Shown: positions 1-8,333, numbered from the stretch's first letter. The stretch is DNA of 64,000 nt from Candidatus Omnitrophota bacterium (GCA_018062515.1 JAGOSC010000002.1:37479-101478); one strand, 5' to 3'. Notes: generated from the letters alone by a model not told the origin. Made by a program: numbers and translations.

Positions 1-917
1 TGCCTGGCCTCGTCAAGGTTTTACCGCCCGCCTACAAGCCTCCAGTTGAACAACCGTGGGGAATAGAGACACAAATAGTGGTTTTAATCATTATTTTGTG
101 TTTGTTTTTATTTTATAGAATGTCTGTCCAGCAGAAATTAAGTAAATTTTTTGTTGGATGGTTTTTAATCGCCTTGATACCCGTATCTAATCTCATTCCG
201 CTGGCGAATCCCATGGCCCATCGTTTTATGTATTTGCCTTCCGTCGGGATTTGTTTTATTTTAGCCCGTTTGATTTTCGATATCGGAGGATCGTTGAACA
301 TAAAAACGAAATCACAACGGTTCATTTATATTTTAGCTTTAGCGTATGTGGGGTCGAGTTTAATCATGACTGTAAAAATCAATGCGATGTGGCGCCACAA
401 CTACATCATGGCTTTTCGTTTATACGAAAATCATCCCAACGATCCTTTTAGTTCAATGTTGATGGGAATCACGTATCAAAAGATCGGCGAAACGGAAAAG
501 GCCAAAGATATTCTGGTAAAAGCATTGTCATTGGGATTGGAAGATCCGCGGGCATACTATGTTTTGGGACAATGTATGCTCAACGATTTGGATGCAGCAC
601 AGCGGTATTTGGAAGAAGGCGTTCACTTTTATCCGGATTATGGAATGCTTCGCCTCGGATTGGGCCGTATTTATTTGTTAAAGGGGCAAACAGATAAAGC
701 TTTATTTCAGATTAAAAAAAGTATAGAATTAACACCTTCCTATCGGGGATATTGTTATTTAACGCAAATTTATTTGATGAAAGGCGATGAACAAGCCGTT
801 CGTCAAACGTTAGAAGATATAAAACGAGATATGCCCGATCCCAAATACTATGATTTTATTCAGACGTTTATAAGTCGTAAAGACAAGATGGTTTTGCCCA
901 AAGATATTGGGCTCTAG
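1..917 (+). CDS. TPR-containing membrane protein, C-terminal part (5' end outside window)
   Basis: The reading frame is open to the left edge of the window, so the gene starts upstream; the first GTG at 78 lies inside the frame and is not a convincing start. The visible part has about four hydrophobic segments, including one with the sequence MAHRFMYLPSVG, then about 150 residues of helical repeats of TPR type (for example GETEKAKDILVKALSLGL and GQTDKALFQIKKSIELTP). The combination of a polytopic membrane part, an A-x-R-F-M-Y-L-P loop and C-terminal TPRs is seen in TMTC-like/GT-C membrane proteins of uncultured bacteria, where a role in glycosyl transfer is assumed. The N-terminal catalytic loops that could confirm this are not in the window. 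Only 9 bases separate it from the next gene. Confidence 0.75.
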   Translation, partial: PGLVKVLPPAYKPPVEQPWGIETQIVVLIIILCLFLFYRMSVQQKLSKFFVGWFLIALIPVSNLIPLANPMAHRFMYLPSVGICFILARLIFDIGGSLNIKTKSQRFIYILALAYVGSSLIMTVKINAMWRHNYIMAFRLYENHPNDPFSSMLMGITYQKIGETEKAKDILVKALSLGLEDPRAYYVLGQCMLNDLDAAQRYLEEGVHFYPDYGMLRLGLGRIYLLKGQTDKALFQIKKSIELTPSYRGYCYLTQIYLMKGDEQAVRQTLEDIKRDMPDPKYYDFIQTFISRKDKMVLPKDIGL

Positions 918-926
918 AAGGATGAA

Positions 927-1346
927 ATGAAACATTATCGGGAAGAGTTGTGGTTCAATACAGAAACACGGCGCGATTACATTAATATAACGTCGGACGT
1001 ACAGAAGGCGATTGATAAAAGCGGTATCAAAGAAGGTTTATGTTTGGTGAATGCCATGCATATTTCCGCGAGTGTTTATATCAATGATGATGAGCGCGGT
1101 TTATTGCATGATTACGATCAATGGCTGGAAAAATTAGCGCCGCACGCGCCGGTTAATCAATATCGTCATAATGATACCGGTGAAGATAATGCGGATGCTC
1201 ACTTAAAAAGACAAATCATGGGCCGCGAGGTAACCGTGGCGGTGACTAAAGGAAAGTTGGATTTTGGCCCATGGGAACAGATATTTTACGGCGAATTCGA
1301 CGGCCGTCGGAAGAAAAGAGTTTTAATCAAAATAATTGGTGATTAG
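927..1346 (+). CDS. yjbQ: YjbQ family (UPF0047) protein, secondary thiamine-phosphate synthase type
   Basis: A 139-residue protein of the usual YjbQ length. It shows the family core: an N-terminal beta strand region ending in DYINITSDVQKAI, the stretch CLVNAMHISASVYINDDE, the NADAHLKRQIMGREVTVAV block containing the conserved histidine of the putative active site, and a C-terminal GPWEQIFYGEFDGRRKKRV segment. YjbQ proteins from several bacteria have thiamine-phosphate synthase activity in vitro and can replace ThiE weakly, but the physiological role is unsettled. A thiSGHF group lies 37 kb away in this window with no thiE beside it. The gene probably belongs to the same transcript as the upstream TPR gene. 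Confidence 0.88.
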   Translation: MKHYREELWFNTETRRDYINITSDVQKAIDKSGIKEGLCLVNAMHISASVYINDDERGLLHDYDQWLEKLAPHAPVNQYRHNDTGEDNADAHLKRQIMGREVTVAVTKGKLDFGPWEQIFYGEFDGRRKKRVLIKIIGD

Positions 1347-1372
1347 ATAAAAAATCTTCATTGACAAGCATA

Positions 1373-2104
1373 ATGAAAAAATATTTTCTAGCTCTTATTG
1401 TGTCAATAATTTTTACTAGTTATCTCAATGTTCATTATGCTAACGGATCAGACTCTGAAAAGAATGAGGGAGAAAAGGAGTTTGGTTCGCAAAATGAACA
1501 AAATGATGACTGTTATGTTTATTCCAAAGAGAACAGTCATGGTTACCAAGAGGGGGAAAGTATTCTCGCTTGTCTGAATAAGATCACATATTTTTATCAA
1601 CTTTTTGGTTTTAAAATAACTCTTTCACGTGATTGGAGACAAAAACAGATTGGTAAACAAAGTCCTGATGATCTTGCAAAGTTTAGGACCGTTCGTTTTT
1701 CGCACAAAGTCTATAATATTAATATTTATCTTAAAATGGAAAAAAGTTCCGCTTCAACACTTGAGGAAGTAGTCAAACAAAGTATTCATTTATTACCTGG
1801 AGGACGTCTAAATTTAGATTCAAAGATAGAAAAGACAAAAATAAGGGGAATTAAAGCTGTAAAATATGCTTATTCATATCTGGAGTTTGAAGAAGAAAAA
1901 TCATTCTTGAGTTATTTGATAGTTGGAAGAAGATTACAAACGATGAGATATTTAATTCTACATGAAGGCTTTTTGTATGAAATAAATCTTTCCGCATGGC
2001 CTAATAATAATAACGAATTTAATAAATATATTTCCAGCTTCGAAGAAATAATAAATACCATTGAGTTTACAGAGAGAATTGTATTAAGAGAAAATGATGA
2101 ATAA
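1373..2104 (+). CDS. Exported hypothetical protein with PsbP-like C-terminal region
   Basis: A 243-residue protein with a clear signal peptide (MKKYFLALIVSIIFTSYLNV, cleavage likely after HYANG). The first in-frame start is a TTG at 1361, but the ATG at 1373 directly precedes the signal peptide and is preferred; neither has a good ribosome site. A low-complexity polar segment follows, then a region beginning FKITLSRDWRQKQ that ends in FLYEINLSAWP...SFEEIINTIEF. This pattern (short beta strands, 'W' near the start, 'Y-I-L/S' near the end, terminal helix) resembles PsbP/DUF1795-like folds, and the protein at 37290 has the same layout. The gene is more AT-rich than its neighbours. It overlaps the next gene's longest frame by 11 bases. 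Function unknown. Confidence 0.6.
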   Translation: MKKYFLALIVSIIFTSYLNVHYANGSDSEKNEGEKEFGSQNEQNDDCYVYSKENSHGYQEGESILACLNKITYFYQLFGFKITLSRDWRQKQIGKQSPDDLAKFRTVRFSHKVYNINIYLKMEKSSASTLEEVVKQSIHLLPGGRLNLDSKIEKTKIRGIKAVKYAYSYLEFEEEKSFLSYLIVGRRLQTMRYLILHEGFLYEINLSAWPNNNNEFNKYISSFEEIINTIEFTERIVLRENDE

Positions 2105-2117
2105 ACAGGAGCGCGAT

Positions 2118-3026
2118 ATGAGTTTAATTACAATCGGAACGGTGGCTTTAGATAATCTAGTAACGCCGTCCGGAAAAAAAGAAGATTTGCTCGGCGGGTC
2201 GGCCAGTCATTTTTCGGTCTGCGCCCAATTATTTACCCCTGTGCATCTTGTCAGTGTGATCGGAAAAGATTTCCCTAAACAGCATTTAAATTTTCTAAAG
2301 AAGAAGGGGATTAATTTAGATTCGGTAACTATAGCCGACGGAAAAACGTTTTCCTGGACGGGGGAATATAAAAAAGAAGATTTGAATACGGCGATCACTC
2401 ACACGACGGTGTTGGGTGTTCTTGAACAATACACCCCACAAATAACCGCCGCACAAAAGAAAATCCCGAATGTTTTTCTCGCGAATTTCGATCCGGATAT
2501 TCAAATGAATTTTCTCAAGCTCATGGATAATCCTAAGTTCATAGGTATGGACACAATGAATCTATGGATTGATATCAAAAATAAATCTGTTAAAAATTTA
2601 ATGAAAAAAGTTCATTTGATGATTGTGAATGATCGCGAAGCAAAATTATTGACGGATGAAACAAATTTACATAAAGCCGCGAAAGCGATCCGTCGTATGG
2701 GACCCAAAATGGTTGTCATCAAAAAGGGGGAAAATGGGGTTATGTTTTACAGTGATCTTCATCATTTTGCTTTTTCCGCATACCCGGTTGAAACCGTTGT
2801 CGATCCGACGGGAGCAGGTGATTCTTTCGCCGGAGGAATCATGGGTTATTTATCTAAGTCAGGACGTGTCACGCAAAAAGTCTTACATAAGGCTATTTTA
2901 TACGCGACGACATTATCCTCTTACAATGTCGAAGGTTTTGGCATGGCTAAGACTGCCAATTTAACATTAGACGGTATTAATACGCGCCTAAACGAATTAC
3001 GTAAACACATTATGCCGGTGGGTTAA
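2118..3026 (+). CDS. PfkB-family sugar/nucleoside kinase
   Basis: A 302-residue PfkB/ribokinase-fold kinase. The N-terminal part has GTVALDNLVTPSG and the GGSASHFSVCAQLF block that binds the sugar or nucleoside; the C-terminal signature DPTGAGDSFAGG lies at about residues 229-240, with the catalytic Asp at 235. The MIVNDREAKLLT segment is the usual N-x-x-E motif. The frame extends upstream to 2094, but an AGGAG ribosome site at 2107-2111 is spaced for the ATG at 2118. The phosphate acceptor cannot be named from sequence; similar proteins are often labelled adenosine kinase or ribokinase. The stop at 3026 is followed immediately by the next start, so the two are translationally linked. Confidence 0.85.
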   Translation: MSLITIGTVALDNLVTPSGKKEDLLGGSASHFSVCAQLFTPVHLVSVIGKDFPKQHLNFLKKKGINLDSVTIADGKTFSWTGEYKKEDLNTAITHTTVLGVLEQYTPQITAAQKKIPNVFLANFDPDIQMNFLKLMDNPKFIGMDTMNLWIDIKNKSVKNLMKKVHLMIVNDREAKLLTDETNLHKAAKAIRRMGPKMVVIKKGENGVMFYSDLHHFAFSAYPVETVVDPTGAGDSFAGGIMGYLSKSGRVTQKVLHKAILYATTLSSYNVEGFGMAKTANLTLDGINTRLNELRKHIMPVG

Positions 3027-3027
3027 T

Positions 3028-3306
3028 ATGAAAGAATTTAATTGGATATATATTTCAGGAATGATCGGGGCCATCATCCTGCCATTTTTTAGCGTGCCTC
3101 TGATTATTAAAGTGGTTCAGCGCAAATCATCCGAAGATATCAGTATGCTTTGGGCGATCGGAGTTTTTACCTGTTTTGTCATCATGCTTCCGTCGGCGTT
3201 GACGTCGTCGGATTTAATTTATAAAACCTACAGTCTTATCAATATCGTTCTCTTTTCCGGCGTCGTCTACGTCACATTAAAATACAAAGGTGGTTTAAAA
3301 AAATGA
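3028..3306 (+). CDS. PQ-loop / SemiSWEET-like small membrane protein
   Basis: A 92-residue protein with three predicted transmembrane helices. The first helix runs into FFSVPLIIKVVQRKSSEDISMLWAIG, which is the PQ-loop pattern (P followed by a basic loop, K-S-S-E-D-I-S, and W) of SemiSWEET and related half-transporters; the usual Gln after Pro is Leu here. SemiSWEETs work as homodimers moving small sugars. Its place directly after a PfkB kinase (1-base gap) fits a sugar uptake and phosphorylation pair, but that link is inference. The 3' end overlaps era by 4 bases. Confidence 0.72.
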   Translation: MKEFNWIYISGMIGAIILPFFSVPLIIKVVQRKSSEDISMLWAIGVFTCFVIMLPSALTSSDLIYKTYSLINIVLFSGVVYVTLKYKGGLKK

Positions 3307-4235
3307 AAGAAAGCAAACTAAAGCCCAAATTCGGAATGGTTTCCATCGTTGGCCGGCCCAACGTCGGAAAATCTACTTTACTCAATAAAATTGTCGGTGA
3401 GAAGATAGCCATTGTTTCCAAAGTTCCGCAGACTACCCGTAATCAGATCCGAGGAATGTACAATGATCATCGCGGTCAAATTGTGTTTATTGATACGCCC
3501 GGTTATCACCCCGGAGGGGACAATCTGGGCCGTTATATGAATAGCGCGGCAGCGTCGACCATGGATCATGTGGATTGTTTGATTTATTTGGTGGATCCAA
3601 GCCGAAGAATCGGAAAAGAAGAAGAAAACATGGCGGAGAAGATTAAGAACGTCAAGATTCCGGTTATTCTTGGACTTAATAAAGTGGATATCAGAAAAAC
3701 CCCGCTCGATGAATATATTCGTTTTTATGAAAAGGTCGTCGGAAAACCCATTACTGAAATGACAAATATTTCTCTAGTTGCTTTATCGGGTGAAAAAGGC
3801 ATTAATATCGACAAATTGCTCGATGTTATTTTTGAATATTTGCCTGAAGGTATTCCGATGTACGATAACGATGTCATAACGGATTTGCCGCAAAAAATGG
3901 CAATTGCAGATATTATCAGAGAGAAATTCTTAATGACATTGAAAGAGGAATTGCCTCATTCCATCGGTGTTTTTATTGAACAAATGCTGCCTTCCAAAGG
4001 TAATACCATTCATATTAAAGCTTTGATTTACGTCGAGCGTCCGACACAAAAAGAAATAGTGATTGGCAAAAATGGCGAGATTTTGAAAAATGTAGGCACG
4101 CTGGCGCGGGCAGATTTAGAACAATTACTAGAGAAGAAAGTATTTTTGGAAACGTACGTGAAGGTGAGTAAACGTTGGCGGGATGACATTTCAATTTTGC
4201 AGGAATTAGGATACGACTCTTTAGGCTTGTCATGA
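3303..4235 (+). CDS. era: GTPase Era
   Basis: A 310-residue Era protein of normal length. The GTPase domain shows the P-loop GRPNVGKS at residues 17-24, the switch region with TTRNQIRGM, DTPGYH (G3) and NKVD (G4). The C-terminal half is the KH domain, with the GKNG loop in KEIVIGKNGEILKNVG. Era binds the 3' end of 16S rRNA and helps assemble the 30S subunit at the inner face of the membrane. The start overlaps the preceding gene and the stop overlaps the next ATG (ATGA), so it sits in a tightly coupled operon. Confidence 0.97.
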   Translation: MKESKLKPKFGMVSIVGRPNVGKSTLLNKIVGEKIAIVSKVPQTTRNQIRGMYNDHRGQIVFIDTPGYHPGGDNLGRYMNSAAASTMDHVDCLIYLVDPSRRIGKEEENMAEKIKNVKIPVILGLNKVDIRKTPLDEYIRFYEKVVGKPITEMTNISLVALSGEKGINIDKLLDVIFEYLPEGIPMYDNDVITDLPQKMAIADIIREKFLMTLKEELPHSIGVFIEQMLPSKGNTIHIKALIYVERPTQKEIVIGKNGEILKNVGTLARADLEQLLEKKVFLETYVKVSKRWRDDISILQELGYDSLGLS

Positions 4236-4894
4236 AAACAGCGACGGTGAAGCAAATCCAAAAGTTGGATGCGCTCGCCATCAATCAATATGGTTTTCCG
4301 TCGCTGATTTTAATGGAAAATGCCGGGCGCCGGGTATTTGAAGAAATACAAAAAAAGTTTCGTCCGGCTAATATTGTGATCATTTGTGGGCATGGAAATA
4401 ATGCTGGCGATGGATTGGTGATAGCCCGTCATTTTCACGAGGCCGGTATTAAAACTCAAGTGGTACTCGTCGGTCAAGCCAAACAGCTTAAGCCAGATGC
4501 ATTAGTTCATTATCAGATTCTGAAACGACTGAAATATTCAGTTAAAGAAATATCGAATGTGTCGACGAGTTTTTTGACGGTGATCAAAAATGCTGATGTT
4601 GTCGTAGACGCTATATTTGGAGTCGGCTTAAATCGTAATATAACTGACCCCTTTAAAAGTTTTATTGAAGCGATTAATCATCAAGCAAAAAAAATCGTGG
4701 CTGTTGATATTCCATCCGGATTGGATGGTACAACGGGACAAATTTACGGCGTTTGTATAAAAGCCGATTTAACGGTAACATTCAGTTTTGCAAAACAAGG
4801 TTTTTATCGACGCTATGGTCCTCAGCATACAGGGAAAATTGCGGTGGTTGATATAGGAATTCCGGGTAAGCTTAAAAGTAAAATAATTAAATAA
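4232..4894 (+). CDS. nnrE: NAD(P)H-hydrate epimerase (YjeF N-terminal domain only)
   Basis: A 220-residue protein matching only the epimerase half of bifunctional Nnr. Visible family motifs are LMENAGRRVFEEI, GHGNNAGDGLVIAR (phosphate and nucleotide loop), VVDAIFGVGLNR with the catalytic Asp region, and VDIPSGLDGTTG. It interconverts R and S forms of hydrated NAD(P)H so that the ADP/ATP-dependent dehydratase can repair the S form. The dehydratase domain that is fused in most bacteria is absent here and is not elsewhere in the window, so it must be a separate gene or missing. ATGA overlap with era; 4 bases to nth. Confidence 0.9.
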   Translation: MKTATVKQIQKLDALAINQYGFPSLILMENAGRRVFEEIQKKFRPANIVIICGHGNNAGDGLVIARHFHEAGIKTQVVLVGQAKQLKPDALVHYQILKRLKYSVKEISNVSTSFLTVIKNADVVVDAIFGVGLNRNITDPFKSFIEAINHQAKKIVAVDIPSGLDGTTGQIYGVCIKADLTVTFSFAKQGFYRRYGPQHTGKIAVVDIGIPGKLKSKIIK

Positions 4895-4898
4895 TGTT

Positions 4899-5561
4899 AT
4901 GCCTGTAACGAATCGAAATATTGACGTTGTCATCGGAAAAATAAGAACGCAAATGAAAGATTTGCCTGATCCGTCGGTGACTTTGGTGGGAAAGAAATGG
5001 AAAAGTCCGTTTTTAGTGTTGATTTCCTGCATTATGAGTTTACGGACCAAAGATGAAACAACGCTTCCAGCATCGGAACGATTGTTTAAACTGGCTAATA
5101 CACCGGAAACGATGATCAAATTGACGCCGGGGCAGATTGAAAAAGCGATTTATCCCGTCGGATTTTATAAAACAAAGGCCAAGACCATTCTCGGTATTTG
5201 TAAAGATATTATCGAGAAGTTCGATCATAAAGTTCCTGATGATCTCGATACATTGATGACGATGAAGGGTGTAGGGCGAAAAACCGCTAATTTGGTTTTG
5301 ACCGAAGGATTTGACATTCCAGCTATGTGTGTTGATACGCATGTTCATCGTATTTCAAACCGTTTCGGTTATGTGGAATCCAAATCGCCAGAAGAAACGG
5401 AATGGGCCTTAAGAAAAAAGTTGCCTAAAATATACTGGAAAGACTATAATGCGCTTTTGGTTACGTGGGGACAAAACGTTTGCCGGCCCATATCGCCTTT
5501 ATGTTCACAATGTAGCGTTAATCAACATTGTGCAAAAATAAATGTAACAACGAGTCGATAA
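4899..5561 (+). CDS. nth: Endonuclease III (DNA glycosylase/AP lyase)
   Basis: A 220-residue protein with the helix-hairpin-helix MKGVGRKTANLVL carrying the catalytic Lys, the catalytic Asp in CVDTHVHRISNRFG, and a C-terminal iron-sulfur cluster loop with C-x6-C-x2-C-x5-C spacing (CRPISPLCSQCSVNQHC). It removes oxidised pyrimidines and cuts the abasic strand in base-excision repair. The N-terminal LISCIMSLRTKDETT region matches the usual LLSAQTTD helix loosely, with MSLRTKD in place of SAQTTD as in the archaeal and deep-branching Nth group. Last gene of the era operon; about 90 AT-rich bases separate it from the next unit. Confidence 0.94.
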   Translation: MPVTNRNIDVVIGKIRTQMKDLPDPSVTLVGKKWKSPFLVLISCIMSLRTKDETTLPASERLFKLANTPETMIKLTPGQIEKAIYPVGFYKTKAKTILGICKDIIEKFDHKVPDDLDTLMTMKGVGRKTANLVLTEGFDIPAMCVDTHVHRISNRFGYVESKSPEETEWALRKKLPKIYWKDYNALLVTWGQNVCRPISPLCSQCSVNQHCAKINVTTSR

Positions 5562-5651
5562 AAACCACACATACATTTATTATATGTATTGTTGAAATTA
5601 TTTCTCTAATAGTGTATTTTAAAGCTCTAAACTAATCCCTTGGAAAAAAAG

Positions 5652-6688
5652 ATGAAAATAGGAATCACCTACGATCTGAAAACAGATTGGGTCAAGAAAG
5701 ATGCTGACCCGACGGACATCAACGCGGAATTTGATAAGCCCGAAACCGTGGATATGATTGTGGCTGCTATTGAAAGTGGCGGACATCAAGTCAAGCGCAT
5801 TGGCAATATTCATCAGCTTATTAAGAGTGTTAAAGAACTGGATGTAGATTTTATTTATAACATGTCCGAGGGAAAAACCGGCCGTAACCGCGAATCACAA
5901 GTTCCGATCATTCTTGAAATGAATAATATTCCTTATTTCGGAGCGGACGCTCTGTCATTAGGCATAACATTGGATAAATTGTAGCCAAACAAATTTTTAT
6001 GGGCGAAAAAATTCCCACCGCGCCATATTTTCGAGCTCAATCGACGGATAATTTAGAAAAATTAAATACAATCGGTTTTCCTTTGATCGTTAAAACAAAG
6101 CACGAAGGTTCATCTAAAGGAATCAATAAAGATTCGCGCGTTGAAAACTTTGAGGCTTTAAAACGGCAGGTTGAATTTATTAACCGGACTTATCAGCAGC
6201 CCGCTTTGGTCGAAAAATTTATTTCCGGAAAAGAATTTACGGTTGCGGTTTTAGGTAATCAGTCGCCGATGGCCATGCCGGTGGTTCAGATATGTATTGA
6301 TGGTGAAGAAGAGTTGAATGAACGGATTTATACGAATGAACGGATTTATTCCGCTGCACTCAAATATTTATGTCCAGCGAGAATCAGTCCTGAATTAACG
6401 AAAAAAATTCAGGAAATTGCTGTGCATGTTTTTAAAGCGGTTGATTGTTGTGACGTAGCGCGAGTCGATTTTCGTGTCGACAAACAAGGTCAACCTTATG
6501 TTCTGGAAATTAATCCTTTGCCGACCATGGATAAAGAAGATGTGTTCCACGTGTTTCCTAAATTGTTTGGGCTTGATTTTAACGGAATTTTAAACATAAT
6601 ACTAAATATAAGCCTGGCCCGGTACGGCCTTATTGATCAAACAGAACAAGAATTGCTGAAACCTTTTCATCAGGAGATAAATGTTTAA
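5652..6688 (+). pseudogene. D-Ala-D-Ala ligase-like ATP-grasp gene, broken by a single-base frameshift
   Basis: Two adjacent frames give one protein. The first part (5652-5984) carries the ATP-grasp N-terminal domain through IPYFGADALSLGITLDK; the second (in frame from 5981) continues VAKQIFMGEKIPTAPYF and ends with the metal-binding block ARVDFRVDKQGQPYVLEINPLPTM. Normal family members read straight across 'DK-x-V/T-A-K'. The stop TAG at 5982-5984 arises because one base is missing in AAATTGTAGCC; an extra T would restore DKFVAK and give a protein of about 345 residues. No slippery site explains recoding. It may be a true mutation or a sequencing/assembly indel. TTG at 5640 is an alternative start. 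It shares a TAATG junction with the KamA-type gene. Confidence 0.82.
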
Positions 6689-7857
6689 TGAATCCTTTGG
6701 GTGCCATTGACCAAGAATTAGAAATTTCTCGCCTACCGCTTACGGCTCAAGAAAAAAGAGTCTTGGAGGCTTTTGACGGTGCGACGGAAGCCGATTGGCA
6801 TGATTGGCGTTGGCAAATCCGTAATCGTATCCGTAGTAAAGAGATTTTGGAAGGTATTGTCCATTTAACAAAAAGAGAAAAAGACGGTATTGTCGGCTGC
6901 GGAAAAAAATTGACGATGGCCATCCCGCCTTATTTTGCCGCTTTGATTAATCCGGATGATCCAGCCTGTCCCATTCGTTTGCAAAGTATTCCTCAAGTCG
7001 ATGAATTAACAACAGCGCCTGAAGAAATGGCTGATCCGTGTGGAGAAGATAAAAATTCACCGATTCATGGACTCGTCCATCGTTATCCAGATCGCGTTCT
7101 TTTCCTCGTTAATGAAATGTGTGCCATGTATTGCCGATATTGTACGCGTTCAAGAATGGTCGGTGATGGTGAACGTTCCCTCAGCATGGAATCTTATCAA
7201 AAAGCCTTTCAATACATTCGCGCTCACAAAGAAATTCGTGATGTTTTAATCTCCGGCGGCGATCCTTTAACTTTAAGTGACCGCGTGCTCGAACACATTA
7301 TCCAAGAAGTAAAATCCATCGAACACGTTGAATTTGTGAGAATCGGAACAAGAATACCGGTTACCTTGCCTCAACGCGTCACACCTCAATTAATCAGCAT
7401 GCTGAAAAAATATAGTCCAATTTGGATGAGTATACATTTTAATCATCCGGACGAAATAACTCCACGTGTCAAACATGTCTGCAATATGATCGCAGATGCC
7501 GGAATTCCCATGGGAAGTCAGACAGTTTTATTAAAAGGTATTAATGATCATCCGGAAACGATGAAGAAATTGATGCATGAACTTCTAAAAATCAGAGTAC
7601 GTCCATACTATATTTATCAATGTGATCCGATTTTAGGATCAAAACATTTTAGAACGGACGTCGCTACTGGAATTAATATTATGGAACATTTAAGAGGACA
7701 CACGACGGGATATGCCGTTCCAACGTACGTTATCGATGGGCCCGGCGGCGGCGGAAAGATTCCGATTTCACCGAATTATTTAGTGAAGAAAGAAAAGAAT
7801 AAATACACCTTACGTAATTTTAAGAATGATGAATTTTATTATCATGACCCTGAATAG
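6688..7857 (+). CDS. Lysine 2,3-aminomutase (KamA) family radical SAM enzyme
   Basis: A 389-residue radical SAM protein. The cluster motif CAMYCRYC is at residues 145-152, followed by SGGDPLTLSD (the GGD SAM-binding motif) and, near the C-terminus, YVIDGPGGGGKIP, the PLP-lysine region of the lysine 2,3-aminomutase family. The N-terminal LTAQEKRVLEAF...DWRWQIRNRI segment is typical of KamA proteins that act on free amino acids, unlike EpmB. These enzymes convert L-alpha-lysine (or glutamate or arginine in relatives) to the beta isomer; the substrate is not readable here. Start ATG overlaps the stop of the ATP-grasp gene (TAATG), which implies translational coupling and suggests that the ligase uses the aminomutase product. 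Confidence 0.9.
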   Translation: MNPLGAIDQELEISRLPLTAQEKRVLEAFDGATEADWHDWRWQIRNRIRSKEILEGIVHLTKREKDGIVGCGKKLTMAIPPYFAALINPDDPACPIRLQSIPQVDELTTAPEEMADPCGEDKNSPIHGLVHRYPDRVLFLVNEMCAMYCRYCTRSRMVGDGERSLSMESYQKAFQYIRAHKEIRDVLISGGDPLTLSDRVLEHIIQEVKSIEHVEFVRIGTRIPVTLPQRVTPQLISMLKKYSPIWMSIHFNHPDEITPRVKHVCNMIADAGIPMGSQTVLLKGINDHPETMKKLMHELLKIRVRPYYIYQCDPILGSKHFRTDVATGINIMEHLRGHTTGYAVPTYVIDGPGGGGKIPISPNYLVKKEKNKYTLRNFKNDEFYYHDPE

Positions 7858-7873
7858 GTATCGGAGCGTTTAA

Positions 7874-8176
7874 ATGAAGAAGTTAGAAATTATTGTTAGA
7901 GAAGAAAAATTTAACGCGGTGATTGAAGTTTTGGAAGATTCCGGCATCGGCGGACTAACTGTTACCGAAGTTAGAGGTTTTGGAAGGCATCGAAATGGCC
8001 TTCAGCCAAAAAGAAAAATTGATATTTATGTAGATGAGTTTCAGGTAGATAAAGTGGTTGAAATGGTGCGGCATGTGGCCAAGACAGGATTTACCGGAGA
8101 TGGTAAGATTGCGGTTCTTCCTCTAGATAATATTATAAAAATCCGAACCGGGGAAGACGGCGCTTTAGGTATTTGA
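7874..8176 (+). CDS. PII signal-transduction family protein with shortened T-loop
   Basis: A 100-residue GlnB/GlnK-fold protein. The first strand and helix (KLEIIVREEKFNAVIEVLEDSGIGGLTVTEVRGFGR) and the B- and C-loops (TGFTGDGKIAVLPLDNIIKIRTGEDG) match PII closely, including the ATP-binding G-D-G-K and I-R-T-G-E. The T-loop, which in GlnB/GlnK has about 20 residues and the uridylylated Tyr51, is reduced by about 12 residues to HRNGLQPKRK and has no tyrosine. It cannot be a standard uridylylated nitrogen sensor; it may still bind ATP/ADP. No amtB or glnA is next to it. It lies 16 bases after the KamA-type gene, so probably one transcript. Confidence 0.85.
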   Translation: MKKLEIIVREEKFNAVIEVLEDSGIGGLTVTEVRGFGRHRNGLQPKRKIDIYVDEFQVDKVVEMVRHVAKTGFTGDGKIAVLPLDNIIKIRTGEDGALGI

Positions 8177-8253
8177 TATAAGTGTTTTATTTTCAATGAT
8201 TTATAACATTTTAGAAAATTATCATTTTGACAAAGATCAGTACGGAAAAATCC

Positions 8254-8281
8254 TTTACAATTTTTCAATCTCGTATATAAT
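8254..8281 (+). promoter_or_regulatory. Sigma-70-type promoter for rpsU
   Basis: TTTACA at 8254-8259, a 16-base spacer and a perfect TATAAT at 8276-8281. The expected start is near 8288, giving a leader of about 45 bases before rpsU. A perfect 10-base inverted repeat (ATTTTTCAAT at 8260-8269, its complement at 8293-8302) straddles the -10 box. Confidence 0.65.
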
Positions 8282-8333
8282 ACATCCTCACGATTGAAAA
8301 ATATTAACGGATAAAGGTAGGTGAATACACCCG

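Noticed and set aside
5979..6001. Programmed frameshift as explanation for the split ATP-grasp gene
   Set aside because: No slippery heptamer, internal Shine-Dalgarno or pseudoknot is visible; loss of one T explains it more simply.
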